This document shows positions 17,601 through 25,113 of a DNA stretch of 35,213 nt, one piece after another. Within the stretch, counting starts at the first letter, position 1; every line of letters starts with the position of its first letter. The DNA is taken from assembly GCA_024516155.1 (NCBI GenBank), contig JAJJXM010000144.1, positions 1 to 35,213 of the forward strand. The letters are read 5' to 3'. Source of the stretch: Pyronema omphalodes (lineage: Eukaryota > Ascomycota > Pezizomycetes > Pezizales > Pyronemataceae). The notes under the pieces are model-generated. The model made no database searches. It was not told the origin of the DNA and saw nothing but the letters and a program-made list of their open reading frames with translations. The position numbers and the translations under genes are program-made.

Positions 17601-18482
17601 GATTCCCAAGTACTGGTGATATTCGGGTGGTACAATAGTCTTAAGATCCGGTTCCTCTTTCTCTGGTTGAAGAGCTGTGGTGATTTCATTCAAAGATAAG
17701 GAGAATTGTTCGACCTTTCCGTAACGGTTGTTGGCATTGTTTACAATTCGTCGAAACGTCGTAGCTGAAATGGCACAGATCTTGTTCTGTTGTTTCGGAG
17801 CAATACCCTTAACAGGGGTGGGTGTTAACGTGGTTCGGTGGGGGAGGCAGTTCGGTGATGAGAATTTGATATCGTTATCGGCGAAGTTTATTGTAACATC
17901 GTGTTTACGAAGCCATGGGATTCCTAAAACGAGGGGATAATGACCGAGCCGAGTAACGTAGGCAGTTAGTAATTCATGATGGTCTCCTATTGTACATTCG
18001 ACTTCAACGTATTCGGTGATGTCTCCTGATGAAATAGGTCGTCCATCAATTACTTCGACCATTTTGGGGTTTTTCAATTGATAACGGGGGAAGTTGTGTT
18101 GGCGTGCGAAGTCTTCGTTCATGAAGGAAATTCCTGTGCATCCGCAGTCTACGAGAGCATGAGTATCGATCTTGGTATTGTGTTCAGTTAGTGTACATGG
18201 CACGACCAAATGATTCCCATCCAATTCGTTTTCTTGTTTACTTGACAAAGAACTAGCGGATACATAAACGATTTCCTGAGATGGAACGAAAGACGAGGCA
18301 GGGGCTGGTCCAACAACAGAGCCAACAGGCTGTTGATGGACTACTCTTTTCCCTGGTCGACGTCGGGGTTTGTTGGAATATCCAAAACCTCGGCGGCGGC
18401 TAGGCGAATCTTGCGGGAGTTGTTTGCTGCCAACGTAGAACATTCGTTCTTGAAATGATCGGCTGATCCACAATAAAGACAA
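14625..18482 (-). CDS. pol: Pol polyprotein, family 2 (PR-RT-RNase H-IN-chromodomain), element B
   Basis: The open frame is 1285 codons, but the first ~43 overlap Gag out of frame; translation should enter at about Gly44-Lys45 by -1 frameshifting at 18347-18353. Protease: VDCGCTG, Asp112. RT: catalytic Asp411 and YLDD 473-476. RNase H: Asp622, Glu664, Asp691, Asp734. Integrase: zinc residues His861/862, His869, Cys899, Cys902; catalytic Asp932, Asp992, Glu1028 (D-x35-E). RYGP motif near 1166-1169. Chromodomain at about 1225-1275 with Tyr1226, Trp1247 and Trp1255, which in this family direct integration to modified chromatin. All key residues are present and no internal stop is seen, so it is probably functional. 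Confidence 0.97.
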   Translation of the reverse strand: MSLLWISRSFQERMFYVGSKQLPQDSPSRRRGFGYSNKPRRRPGKRVVHQQPVGSVVGPAPASSFVPSQEIVYVSASSLSSKQENELDGNHLVVPCTLTEHNTKIDTHALVDCGCTGISFMNEDFARQHNFPRYQLKNPKMVEVIDGRPISSGDITEYVEVECTIGDHHELLTAYVTRLGHYPLVLGIPWLRKHDVTINFADNDIKFSSPNCLPHRTTLTPTPVKGIAPKQQNKICAISATTFRRIVNNANNRYGKVEQFSLSLNEITTALQPEKEEPDLKTIVPPEYHQYLGIFEKVNADKLPPHRPSDHKISLVDGFQPPFGPLYSLSRPELEELKRWLDENLTKGFIRASSSPAAAPILFVKKGDGSLRLVVDYRGINAGTIKNRYPLPLMQDTLMNLSRAKWFTKLDIRGAYNLIRMANGEEWKTAFRTRYGLFESLVMPFGLTNAPATFQNFINDVLAPYLDRFCTAYLDDTLIYSDNLEEHKQHVKLILEAFEKAGLHLKPEKCEFHQKEVKYLGLIISTEGIKMDPEKITAVRDWESPRNLKDVRAFLGFANFYRRFVKNYSKIVQPLTLLTRKGVPFVWSESQQQAFEELKSTFTSAPVLARFDPDRDVIVETDASDYVSAGVLSQYDDEGILHPIAYFSKKHSPAECNYEIYDKELMAIVRAFEEWRPELQSVINPIRVLSDHKNLEYFTSTKLLNRRQARWSQFLSQFNFKIVYRPGTAGGKPDALTRRSGDLPKEGDERSLENHTTIIKPENILHAAAVTPSNQQTITNSQQTVIPDPQQTNPTLSQLFTEAYEKDPFPIKVIEMLNNNTRYCKDITLAEWTVNNNRLFYRGCLWVPNYEPLRLHLMQQHHDSPTAGHPGRSKTLEYLSRTYTWPQMRTDVERYIRNCHTCQRSKPTRHAPFGILRPLPIPERPWQDISMDFVTGLPWSNGCDAIWVVVDRLTKERHLIACRTDIDAKELSSLFITHIFRLHGLPLTIISDRGPQFAALFWKNLCRRLGIEPRLSTAFHPQTDGQTERMNAIMEQYLRAHVNYLQDDWADWLPLAEFAANNQASETTGTSPFFANKGFDPRCQFDLLPAATNDVNDRRALTTSKTLAEIHNHLRAEINRANLRYQENADKHRLPSPNYQPGDLVWMNARNWKTRRPSRKLDNKRYGPLKIIAKVSPYAYRLELPSTMKCHNVQHVSLLEPAANDPYPGQQSDPPPPVEIDGEDEYFIEAILDSRIHRKKLQYMVKWVGYDMPDWEPAELHFDSKAVDDFHKKYPDKPGPLPNLS
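18308..18353 (-). promoter_or_regulatory. Probable -1 ribosomal frameshift signal, element B gag-pol
   Basis: On the minus strand the Gag codons CAG GGA AAA GAG TAG contain the heptamer G GGA AAA (plus 18347-18353). After a 5-nt spacer a strong hairpin follows (plus 18308-18341): GTCCATCAACAG pairs with CTGTTGTTGGAC, 11 pairs with one U-U mismatch and a 10-nt loop. Pol lies in the -1 frame. This is a textbook -1 frameshift layout; use in the cell is inferred. Confidence 0.85.
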
Positions 18483-19462
18483 AGTCCCTTAGCCATTCGT
18501 TCATCACGACGGCGTTGGTTCTGAGCCTTTTGGGAAGCTGATAGGTCCATGGGGGCCGATCCGTAATTACCACTATTGGTATTCGTTGGGTGGGACGCCG
18601 GGCGAGACGGCGTGGAGCTGGAACGACTGGGGACCGAAGAAACGTGCCGCTTTGTGGTGTTTGAATGAGCTCGAATTCTGTAATCTAGCTTCATACAAAG
18701 ATCCACAAATTTGGTGAAGTTCTGAGGTTCTTCGGCTTGGTAAACAAGACTGGTCTGAAGGTCTCGAGAGAGTCCACGCTTCAGAGCAGCCTTCTTTGCG
18801 TTTTCGTCGTAGTTCAAGATAGCCATTAATCGTTGGAATTCTGCGTAGTATTGGCTAAACTCACGGTTGCCCTGTTGAAGTTTATCCAATTCCGCAGATG
18901 CAGTACCAACTTGATCAGGATCTCCGAAGGCAGCTTCCAGAATTGTAATGAGAGCCTCAACGTCCTTAAGTGGCTTAATCTTATCTGTAAGGACGTAGGG
19001 TTGAATTTGATTCTGGGCGTTGCCTTTGAGATATCCATAAGTATAACGTAGCTTATGTTGATCGTCGGTAAAACGGGAGGAGTCTCCGGCGAGCTTGGAT
19101 CTGACCTTCGAGATGAAGTTCAAAAGTTCCTTGCGTTCACCAGAGAACTCAGGTGGATGGGGTAATTCGATGGGACGGGTATTCGGAAGGGGACCGTTCT
19201 TCGTAAGGGCTTGTAGGAGTCGAACGGAGGCGTTGGCGCTTTCGAGATCTCTTTCCAAATCGGTAATTCGTTGAGCGTAGAGGGAGTTGTCCTTTCGAGC
19301 TTCTGTGAGTTCGGCTCGAAGGTCGTCCCTAAGTTGACAGTCTCGTTCGTATTCTTTTACGGCGTTACGGACCAATTTGATCTTCGTGGGGTCTTGTTCG
19401 ACCTCTAACCTTTCGGCTTCGTTGAGGTACAGGGCCACGACGACCTTGTTGTTTTGGTCCAT
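18341..19462 (-). CDS. gag: Gag, family 2, element B (373 aa)
   Basis: Gag starts at ATG 19462 (MDQNNKVVVALYLNEAERLE), about 230 nt after the primer site, and ends in TAG at 18341-18343. Residues ~20-85 are charged and heptad-like, probably a coiled coil. Residues ~100-265 give the capsid pattern (PPEFSGERKELLNFI ... FGDPDQVGTASAELDKLQQ...FSQYYAEFQRLM). A Ser/Pro/Thr-rich linker follows, then one CCHC knuckle, Cys328-Cys331-His336-Cys341 (C-x2-C-x4-H-x4-C). Length and order fit Ty3-type Gag, which forms the particle shell and packages RNA. The upstream in-frame extension possible in element C lacks an ATG and is closed in B by a one-base difference, which supports this start. Confidence 0.95.
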   Translation of the reverse strand: MDQNNKVVVALYLNEAERLEVEQDPTKIKLVRNAVKEYERDCQLRDDLRAELTEARKDNSLYAQRITDLERDLESANASVRLLQALTKNGPLPNTRPIELPHPPEFSGERKELLNFISKVRSKLAGDSSRFTDDQHKLRYTYGYLKGNAQNQIQPYVLTDKIKPLKDVEALITILEAAFGDPDQVGTASAELDKLQQGNREFSQYYAEFQRLMAILNYDENAKKAALKRGLSRDLQTSLVYQAEEPQNFTKFVDLCMKLDYRIRAHSNTTKRHVSSVPSRSSSTPSRPASHPTNTNSGNYGSAPMDLSASQKAQNQRRRDERMAKGLCLYCGSADHFKNECSTLAANNSRKIRLAAAEVLDIPTNPDVDQGKE

Positions 19463-19691
19463 TTCGAGGGATTAACGGAGGTGCCAGATGTTGGTTTCGT
19501 CGTTATATTGAATTCGAGTTGCTGCGTATTCGTTTCCGAGTTGTCGAGCAATTTCGATTTCGTCAAGGACGACGGGGTTTTCGAGGGAACGGAAGATCGG
19601 TAATAGATTGATGAATTCGTAGAACCAGAGGTTGTGAAGCATGTAAAGCTTGTTGTAATCGAGAGTTGACGGTAGAGCCGGCAGGTCTTGA

Positions 19692-19703
19692 TTACACAGT
19701 TAT
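19692..19703 (-). promoter_or_regulatory. Self-complementary primer-binding site, element B
   Basis: Two nucleotides inside the 5' LTR the minus strand reads ATAACTGTGTAA, the exact 12-nt complement of TTACACAGTTAT inside the LTR (plus 19975-19986). That segment follows TATATAAGAGG and a pyrimidine-rich stretch by about 50 nt, where a transcript could begin. Such complementarity defines self-primed elements (Tf1 type); no tRNA match was evident. Confidence 0.72.
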
Positions 19704-19974
19704 GTTGTAACGGCGAACAAGGGAGAGATAGCTGACGGAGAACCTGAGGGCTCTTCTCAATTATCCACTCTTGAGTTCAATGGATATATCCTTATAATAA
19801 CTTCAACGTTAGAAACTCTTAAACTGTGTCTAGCATCAACTTAAAGACTTTCTGTGTTTAGAAGTTAAGGAAATAAACAGAGATTTCAAGGGACAAAGAG
19901 ATCCAAAGACGGGGACGAGAACGAGGACGTAAACAAAGATTTTCGACAAAGTATTTGAATTTGTAAATAAACAA

Positions 19975-20036
19975 ATAACTGTGTAAGGAGAAAAGAAAAA
20001 CAAAATAAACAAACAAAGAAACAATCCTCTTATATA
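19975..20036 (-). promoter_or_regulatory. Putative core promoter of family-2 LTR (element B)
   Basis: A TATA box TATATAAGAGG (plus 20026-20036) is followed on the minus strand by a T/C-rich stretch and then CTCCTTACACAGTTAT, the segment complementary to the primer site. Pyrimidine-rich DNA before the start is usual in fungal promoters. The same arrangement is kept in element C (TATA 31690-31700, start segment 31639-31650). Confidence 0.6.
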
Positions 20037-20190
20037 CAATTTTTCCTCCTTACACGCCGAGCCACTACTTGCAGAATTTTCCCGAAAAATAACTAAGTAA
20101 ACAACGCGGTCGCGGTTGCGCGTTCTAGACGCGCTAACGCGTTCGTACCAAATTAGCGTGTTTGCGTGCACAGCCTCGTCGCGCGCTCGT

Positions 20191-20253
20191 TAGCGTATCT
20201 CGCGTGCGCGATAGCGTAACTCGCGTGCGCGGTAGCGTGCTTCGCGTGCGCGC
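20191..20253. repeat. 21-bp GC-rich tandem repeat in family-2 LTR
   Basis: Three consecutive units of the form TAGCGTANCTCGCGTGCGCGN start at 20191, 20212 and 20233; a fourth TAGCGTAAC runs straight into the first CCCTAA motif. The unit recurs at the equivalent place in every family-2 LTR of the window. Confidence 0.85.
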
Positions 20254-20710
20254 TAGCGTAACCCTAAGCGTAGTCACGCGCGCGCTTCCGTAACCCTAAT
20301 CGTGCGCGTGCGTCCGTAACCCTAACCCTAGCTGTGCGCGTACGGTCACAAACCTAACCCTAGTTTGTGTGCGTGCGGGCGCAACCCTAACCCTAGTCAC
20401 GTGAAACCAGATCAGCTGCGATTGGAAAGATGGTGCAATACTGATAAGGTCACATGACTAGATCTTATCTTATCGATAAGATGATCGTGCCCTAGCCCTA
20501 GTCACGTGTGCGCACATTAGTAGACCAGTGCGCGTGCATACTGATCTACTATTGATTAGAACACGTGACCGATCTTATCTAATCGGATAAGATGATCGGT
20601 AGACCGTAGGTATGGAATTTCCGAAAAGGGATCCGAGCTGACCCCTAACCCTGGGGATAAGTCACGTGACCTTTTTGACAATTTGGGAATTGAGCGCAAC
20701 CCTAACCCAG
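20254..20710. repeat. Interspersed telomere-like CCCTAA motifs in family-2 U3
   Basis: AACCCTAA or AACCCTAACCC occurs near 20258, 20291, 20317, 20350, 20382, 20641 and 20698, embedded in otherwise unrelated DNA. On the element's coding strand they read TTAGGG, the same unit as the chromosome end. Equivalent motifs occur in all five family-2 LTRs here. They are dispersed singles and doublets, not a captured telomere tract. Confidence 0.9.
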
Positions 20711-20845
20711 GCGAGTGACGAGTGATGATCGAAGACCGAAGGATAATAGAAATAAATAAACAAACGAGTGCTGGATAATGAAGCGAATGATAATAGGTGA
20801 ATGAATGACGAGGAGGGGGAAGGTAATAATTCTCGAGCCGTGACA

Positions 20846-23800
20846 GGCATTGCATTCGTGGACCGCAATTTCGTCCGCCATCACAAACACCCCCTGATAC
20901 CCCTACCCACTGCCCGAACGGTCGAAGTAATCGACGGCCGGCCAATCTCCTCGGGAGAGATTACACATCTCGCTCAGGTAGAGTGCAACATCCACAGTCA
21001 CTCGGAAAGTCACCCTATGTTCCTCACAAAGCTAGGCTACTACCCGGTAAAAAACACGACGTCACGATCAGCTTTTGCTCCAACACCGTGAGCTCTGACT
21101 CCCCATACTGCCTGAGACACTGTACTCCTTTTCCAGTGAGCACGACTGGTGTTGAGGTGCTGGACCCGAGGCCCCCCCCGACGTCCACGAGCCAGAAACA
21201 GATACCATGCCGGAACTGGAAAACCCGGTCCCCGAACCCCCGGACGAAGGGCGTATAGCAATTTCCAGCCTGACAATTTCCGATTTTCAAAATATCGTAG
21301 AAGAAGAAAGTCTTACAGTCTTCTGACTATCCTTGGACGAAATCACCGTACCCGTAGAGAACAGACCCCCCCTCACAGATGATGAATTAAGGGGAATGAT
21401 TCCCAAAGAATATCACGACTACCTCGAACTATTCAAGGAAGTCAACGTCAAGGAACTCCCCTCACACCGACCTCACGATCACAAGATCCCTCAGAAGGAG
21501 GAATTCGTCCCGCCCTTCGGCCCCCTATACTCATTGTCACGCAACGAGATGCAAACCTTAAAGGCCTGGCTGCACGAGAACCTGAAGAAGGGCTTCATAC
21601 AACGCTCTCAATCGTCATCCGCCTCGCCCATATTATTCGTGTTCAAATCGGATGGATCCCTACGGTTGTGCGTGGATTACCGAAAATTGATCGAAGGGAC
21701 CGAAAAGAATCGGTACCTGCTACCGCTAATACAGGAAACGATGATGAATCCCTCCAAGGCCCAGAATTTTACAACTCTGGATGTCCGTAGTGCCTATAAC
21801 CTGATCAGGATGGCAGAGGGAGAGGAATGGAAAATGGCATTTCACACGAGATACGGATTGTTCGAATTCAAAGTGATGCCGTTTGGGCTCACCAACGCAC
21901 CCGCCGATTTCCAAGCGTTTTTCAACAATGTATTGCGACCATATTTGCACTAGTTCTGCACACCTTATTCAGATTATATCTTCGTCTTCTCGGAAATGAA
22001 AACTGACAACACATCGCACGTCCGGAAAAGCTTGGAGCAACTGAGACAAGAAAAATACATTTAAAACCAGAGAAATGCAAGTTTGCAAAAGCCGAGATCC
22101 AATACCTTGGTTACAACATTGGCCGCAACGGTGCCCGAATGATGGATTCCAAGCTGGCGACGGTCAGAGACTGGCAGGAACCGACCAACGTAAAGCAGGT
22201 TCAAGAATTTCTCGGATTCTCAAATGTTTACCGGAGATTCATCACAGACTACTCAAAAGTGGTCTCTCCCCTGACAGCATTAACCAAGGAACAAGATGGA
22301 AAAGTGATCCCCTTCACCTGGGGCAAGGAGCAGCAAAACGCTTTTGACCGCTTGAAAAATGCGTTCACCACAGCACAATTCCTTAAGCACTTTGATTAAA
22401 AAAAGCCGATTGTCGTGGAAACGGATGCATCTGATTATATATCCGCCGGAGTGCTGTCACAGCACGACGATGACAACGTGCTACATCCCGTGGCATGCTA
22501 TTCCAAGAAGCCTTCCCCGGCGGAATGCAATTATCAGATTTATGACAAATGACCACTGGCGATCGTTCGATGTTTGGAAGAATAGCGGCCCCACTTGGAG
22601 GGTTCAGCCTTTCCGACAATAGTACTGACAGACGACAAAAATCTTGAGTCTTTCATGACGACGAAATTACTGAATAGATGCCAAGCGCCATGGTCCGAGG
22701 TCCTATCGTGATTTAACTTCGTAATCACCTACCGACCTGAGACGCTGGGAGGGAAACCCGACGCCCTGACAAGACAACCCGGAGATCTCCCGGGAGAAGC
22801 AGACGAACGAATATTGGCGAATCAACAAGCCGTCTTAAAACCACAGAATTTCCAACTGTGTATGACCCCGCCCATGACACTGGCACCCTCAGAACTAGAC
22901 CTCCTATTCAGTGAGGTCTACAAGACAGATTCATTCCTAGACCGAGTGTTGGGAATGCTGGAAGATGGAACACAATTCTGCAAGGAAATTTCACTCGCCG
23001 ACTGTTGCGCGTTAGAAAACCGATCGTATTATCGGGGATATCTCTATGTCCCCACACTGGAGCAATTACGCCTCAAGTTACTACAACATCACCACGACCC
23101 CCACACCATGGGACATCCGGGCCGTGCAAAGACTTTTGAACTTCTAGCTCGAAACTACTACTGGCCTTCGATGCGAAAAGATGTGGGCCAATCTGTCTGC
23201 AACTGCCATACTTGCAACAGGACAAAAGTGACCCGCCATGCACGCTATGGAACCCTGAAACCCCTGCCAGTCCTGCATCACCCGTGGCAAAACATATCCG
23301 TGGACTTCGTCACAGGACTCCCGATGTCCGAAGGATTCAACGCTATAAGCGCGATTGTTTGCCAACTCACAAAGCAGCGGCACTTGGTGCCCTGTAATTC
23401 CGCTATAGATGCGGAAGGATTCCCACAACCTTCCCTGGGAAAGGTATTCGCGCTCCATGGTCTGCCGGATACGGTGGAATTGGACCGCGGACCACGATTT
23501 GTTGCATACTTCTGGAAGCACCTCGCACAATGTATGGCGATTGAGATTGCCATGTGCACAGCTTGCCACCCCCGGACCGATGGCCAGACGGAGAGAATAA
23601 AGACGGTTACCGAACAGGACCTCCGCGCGTACGTCTGCTACCTACAGGATGACTGGAAAACGTCTTTACCCTTGGCAGAATCTGCCACCAACAATCCAGT
23701 ATCGGACACAACGCCACTGTCCCCGTTTAATGCCTTGTACGGTCAACACCCAAAATGCTCTTTTGAGTTGAAAATCAGGGCCGACAACCCTGAAGAAGTC

Positions 23801-24087
23801 AAAGCGAACGAAGTAGCAGAAACAATGTCCCACATTCATGACGTCCTGCGTTCCGAGATGAAGTATGCCCAAGCCCACCACGTGAAGGGGCAGACAACTC
23901 CCGACTGCCCGCGCCGGTCTTCAAGCCAGGTGACCTAGTGTGGCTGGATGCCCGCAACCTGAGAACCCGCCGCCCATCCAAAAAACTAACAAATGAACAC
24001 CTCGGCCCCTTTACTGTCCTCCGCCCCATTGGAACCCACGCCTCCGAGTTGGATATCCCGGACATGATGAAACACCATAGGACCTTC
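20846..24087 (+). pseudogene. pol: Pol pseudogene of element D (protease-RT-RNase H-integrase)
   Basis: Plus-strand reading resumes right after element B at GIAFVDRNF, inside protease, with the catalytic Asp lost in the upstream deletion. Seven residues (VLGIPWL region) are deleted near 21045. A frameshift near 21180-21330 precedes linker and RT (21333-21953), which ends in TAG just before the catalytic box; the YLDD box reads YSDY (21966-21977). RNase H keeps ETDASDY but has stops (22396, 22550 and 22584 regions). Integrase (22814-23938) still shows the H-H-C-C residues, SVDF, ELDRGP and TDGQTER. The chromodomain end is displaced by the solo LTR at 24088. The gene is dead. Confidence 0.9.
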
Positions 24088-24617
24088 TGTCACGGCACAC
24101 GGCTGACGAGTCGTTGTGTTGTAGCGTTGCCATTGTGTTGCGGTTGTCGTTGTGTTGTTGTTGTCGTTGTGTCGTTGTGGCATGTTGTGTTGTTGTTGTG
24201 TGCCGTGCCGCTGAAGTGATGATCGATTGATGATGGATGACGTACCACGAGCTGTAGGAGCTGTGGCGTCGCAGGTTGGATGATGCAGAACGGAAAGCCA
24301 CATCACGTAGCGATGTTGGTTGACAGCCCAGCAAGAGTGCTGGCTGCCCTTCGTACATAAGGAGGCTTGCCTCCCCATCGACTGAGTTCTCCATCGAATG
24401 TCTTGTGGATCTTTCCTGACCTTTATAAGAATCCATAACCTTTCTTAGCCGCAAGACTCACGTCATTCTTCTCCCTGTCCTTGTCCTTGTTCAGTGTGCC
24501 AACCGTTCGTCGAAAACTTCGGTCCTTGTTGTCCGTTCAGGCTCCTGGAGCCTAGTCTAGTCCTGTTTCCCGGTAGTGTTCAGCGTGTCCTTCGAACTTC
24601 CGTTCAAGTCCCTGACA
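24088..24617 (+). mobile_element. Family-1 solo LTR inserted in pol of element D
   Basis: A 530-bp LTR with ends TGTCACGG and CCCTGACA interrupts Pol after MKHHRTF. Flanks CCTTC (24083-24087) and CCTTT (24618-24622) are a 5-bp target duplication with one later change. It carries TACATAAGG, ATCGAA and GT/GTT-rich low-complexity DNA like other family-1 LTRs. Pol of D resumes immediately after it, which rules it out as D's own terminal LTR. Confidence 0.88.
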
Positions 24618-24901
24618 CCTTTCCAGTATCACTAGTGAACCCGGCTCCTTCGGACCCCCTCCCTGGACAGATAATCCCACCACCCTTACCCGTAGTGGTA
24701 GAGTGTGATGAAGAATGGTTTGTCGAAGAAATCTTGGACAGTCGTTGGTCTCGAGAAAACCTTCAGTACCTGATCAAGTGGACAGGCCATGATTCGCCGA
24801 CTGGGGAAACGGAAACAAATGTATCAGAAACCGAGGCCGCCAAGCGCTTTCCTCAGCTGTACCCAGACAAGCCTTCTCCTCTCGGAGGAAATCGAGCCTA
24901 A
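24618..24901 (+). pseudogene. pol: Integrase tail and chromodomain of element D
   Basis: The frame reads TFPVSLVNPAPSDPLPGQ, then a chromodomain (EEWFVEEILDSRWSRENLQYLIKWTGHDSPTG...) and a C-terminal tail ending GGNRA and a stop at 24899-24901. It matches residues 1129-1222 of element 2 Pol. The third cage aromatic (TWEPE in element 2) is replaced (TGETE), so the chromodomain is probably impaired. It was separated from the rest of Pol by the solo LTR. Confidence 0.88.
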
Positions 24902-24912
24902 AGCGGGGATAT

Positions 24913-25113
24913 TGTGACAGCACACGGCTGACAAGCCGAAGGGTTATGTTGTTGTGTTGCCGTTTCTTGTTGTCGCCGTTATGTTGTTGTTGCAGTTGTG
25001 TCGTTGGTGTTGTGTGCTATGCCGTGTGATGATGGACTTGGTGATTAATTCGATGATGGATGACGTACCATGAGCCATGAGAGCTGTGGCGTCGCAGGTT
25101 GGATGATGGAGAA
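24913..25113 (+). repeat. 3' LTR of element D, first part
   Basis: The LTR begins TGTGACAGCACACGGCTGAC 11 bp after the Pol stop and continues through GTT-rich DNA to GGATGATGGAGAA, where element C is inserted. It continues at 32511/32516 on the other side of C. Confidence 0.87.

Larger units (their letters stand above)
13446..20845 (-). mobile_element. Element B: complete family-2 Ty3/gypsy chromovirus, apparently young
   Basis: This 7400-bp element has 1140-bp LTRs at 13446-14585 and 19706-20845 in which I find no difference on reading them side by side. On the minus strand it has primer site, Gag (373 aa), -1 frameshift signal, Pol (open, all catalytic residues), and a purine-rich tract AAGAAGGGGGA near the 3' LTR (plus 14589-14599). 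It lies in element D. The flanks ACTGG and GGCAT do not form the usual 5-bp repeat; the D sequence is continuous if only GG is shared. Identical LTRs imply recent insertion or recent LTR conversion. Confidence 0.96.
19706..20845 (-). repeat. 5' LTR of element B (family 2)
   Basis: This 1140-bp LTR has ends TGTAACGG and CCGTGACA. If transcription starts at 19986 (minus strand), U3 is about 19987-20845 and R-U5 19706-19986. U3 holds three 21-bp GC-rich tandem units (20191-20253), at least seven CCCTAA-type telomere-like sites between about 20258 and 20710, four CACGTG boxes (20398, 20503, 20562, 20663) and two GATAAG palindromes (20467-20482, 20572-20593). Confidence 0.96.

Noticed and set aside
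21333..22814. Repeat-induced point mutation (RIP) as the cause of D's decay
   Set aside because: Changes in D include frameshifts, deletions and mixed substitutions without an obvious dominance of C-to-T at CpA on reading; a computed RIP index would be needed to claim it.
24088..24617. This LTR as the 3' terminus of element D
   Set aside because: Pol continues in register after it (TFPVSL... chromodomain), it has its own near-perfect 5-bp repeat, and a true 3' LTR begins at 24913.
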